Assembly (NCBI GenBank): GCA_019914945.1
Contig: CM034107.1
Span: 4,154,001 to 4,218,000, forward strand
Direction: 5' to 3'
Origin: Typha latifolia
Taxonomy: Eukaryota > Streptophyta > Magnoliopsida > Poales > Typhaceae
Length of the DNA stretch: 64,000 nt
Part shown: positions 62,824 to 64,000 of the stretch, piece after piece
How positions within the stretch are numbered: the stretch's first letter is position 1
Layout of the letters: each line of letters starts with the position of its first letter
Program-made: the position numbers and the translations under genes
Notes under the pieces: model-generated
The model's input: the letters and a program-made list of their open reading frames with translations, nothing else
What the model was told of the DNA's origin: nothing
Databases searched by the model: none

Positions 62824-64000
62824 CTATGCTATGTCGCTAAATCAGACTTCTAAGATAAAATATCATTAAGCCAATGGTTCAAGCAGCCACTTTGCTGAAC
62901 TGATCTTCCAAACCACTACACTACTAAGCTACCGAGCCCAAACTAAACTACTTAGCCAAGCTAAGCTATTAAATCCGCTTGCAAATAAATAACAATTTTG
63001 ATGAAAATTGGGTCAGATCGGATCACATCAATGGGAGATTGGGCTCAATGGATTGAGTCTAGTTATCTTATATGCATATTTGCTTTAATTAGAGTCTTAT
63101 TATGTTAGAATTTATTAGTTAACTAATTCAACTATGCGCAGTTTTGGAAAAATATTCAAAGGATATTCCACAAATGACCAAATATTATGAAACTACTTAG
63201 AGAAGATCGAAGACATCCTGATCTACAACTTTAGTATTCAAGGTCTCTCCAGATTCAGACTTTATCTATGACAAAATAAAGAATCAATCCAAGAAAAATA
63301 AGAAAGGCTAATTTAACTAAGTCATATTTATCTCTAGGTTGTTTATCTCTTACGTAAGCACTTAAGGCAAGTCTAGTTAAATCATGTAAGTCATTAGTTA
63401 TGTAATTCTCTAAGGCAAGTCGTCTTTATTTTTCTAAAAGATAAATCTGGTTCTTATTGTGGGGTGGTACCTGTAGCTATCTTATGTGCTATAGATAGTA
63501 TACATGTACGTGCCTAAGGTTTGGGTGGATCATTGTCTTCACCATAAAGAGAAAAGTGATTGTCAAACCAACTTGATGTCTTGGATCACATCTTTGAATC
63601 AAAAAATAGACCTATGCTCTTCTTCTTTTTTTATATCATTATTTAGATTAAAAAAAAGAGGGCAAATCAAGCATTCAATAGTATTTACATAAAATAATTC
63701 CGGGATCAAATATAAGAACATTTGAATTATGCATTGCTATATAGAATGAGGACAGAACAACACTGAAATTTAATTATTTGGATCAAACATTAACCTTTTT
63801 TATTTACCTCAACTATCATCTATAATAATTCACCCATGATTAGGGTTCTCTTTGTTTAATCTAATCCTCAAACACCTAGTTGCCAAAAGTTACTTGGTGT
63901 GGGCTCCATCACCAGCCAGTTCCTTGTTAAGCATGAGCTGCTCTTTTAGATTGTGATGGCTACTAGAGATATCAAATGCCCATTAAAATTGGGACCACTA
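62824..64000. other. Intergenic DNA to window end
   Basis: AT-rich sequence without a supportable gene, repeat or RNA. Small open frames here are short and show no recognisable protein. Confidence 0.5.

Overview
This window is nuclear DNA of a flowering plant. It has spliced genes with GT-AG introns, long AT-rich introns and intergenic DNA, several families of plant transposable elements, and dense CT/GA and AT microsatellites. The very GC-rich first exons (SDHB, the small GPI-type genes) suggest a monocot, but this is inference. I see no prokaryotic operon, CRISPR array, plastid block or mitochondrial block.

Layout: 520-1357 holds the last exons of an unrecognised plus-strand gene that begins outside the window. 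3370-4175 is a decayed Ty3/gypsy pol tail on the minus strand. Next to it lies a complete 3.05 kb solo LTR (4387-7434) with a 5-bp target duplication. 9839-12332 is a two-exon SDHB gene (complex II iron-sulfur subunit). 13954-14484 and 19529-19867 are two small intronless genes for secreted, probably GPI-anchored proteins; a dead Ty1/copia gag lies between them. 22183-30624 is an eight-exon peptidyl serine alpha-galactosyltransferase (SERGT1-type). 32213-37206 is a pair of adjacent L1-type LINEs. 38273-50776 is a twelve-exon ABC1/AarF-family kinase with a GC-AG intron. 52678-59215 (minus) is a B56-type (B') regulatory subunit of protein phosphatase 2A with a 5-kb intron full of non-autonomous elements. 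60 kb to the end is repeat-rich and ends with a well-delimited hAT-like element at 62272-62815.

The genes do not form a pathway: mitochondrial respiration (SDHB), ER/Golgi glycosylation of wall proteins (SERGT1), cell-surface proteins, an atypical kinase and a phosphatase regulator are simply neighbours. One loose link is that SERGT1-type enzymes modify hydroxyproline-rich extensins, and the two small genes encode proline-containing secreted proteins, but nothing in the sequence shows that they interact.

I did not find a convincing new biological system. The best leads are the paired GPI-type genes with a shared SDYGSA motif, a large foldback hairpin inside the SERGT1 intron with a related copy in the kinase gene, precisely bounded hAT-like elements with 8-bp target duplications, the large solo LTR, and the microsatellite abutting a SERGT1 splice acceptor.
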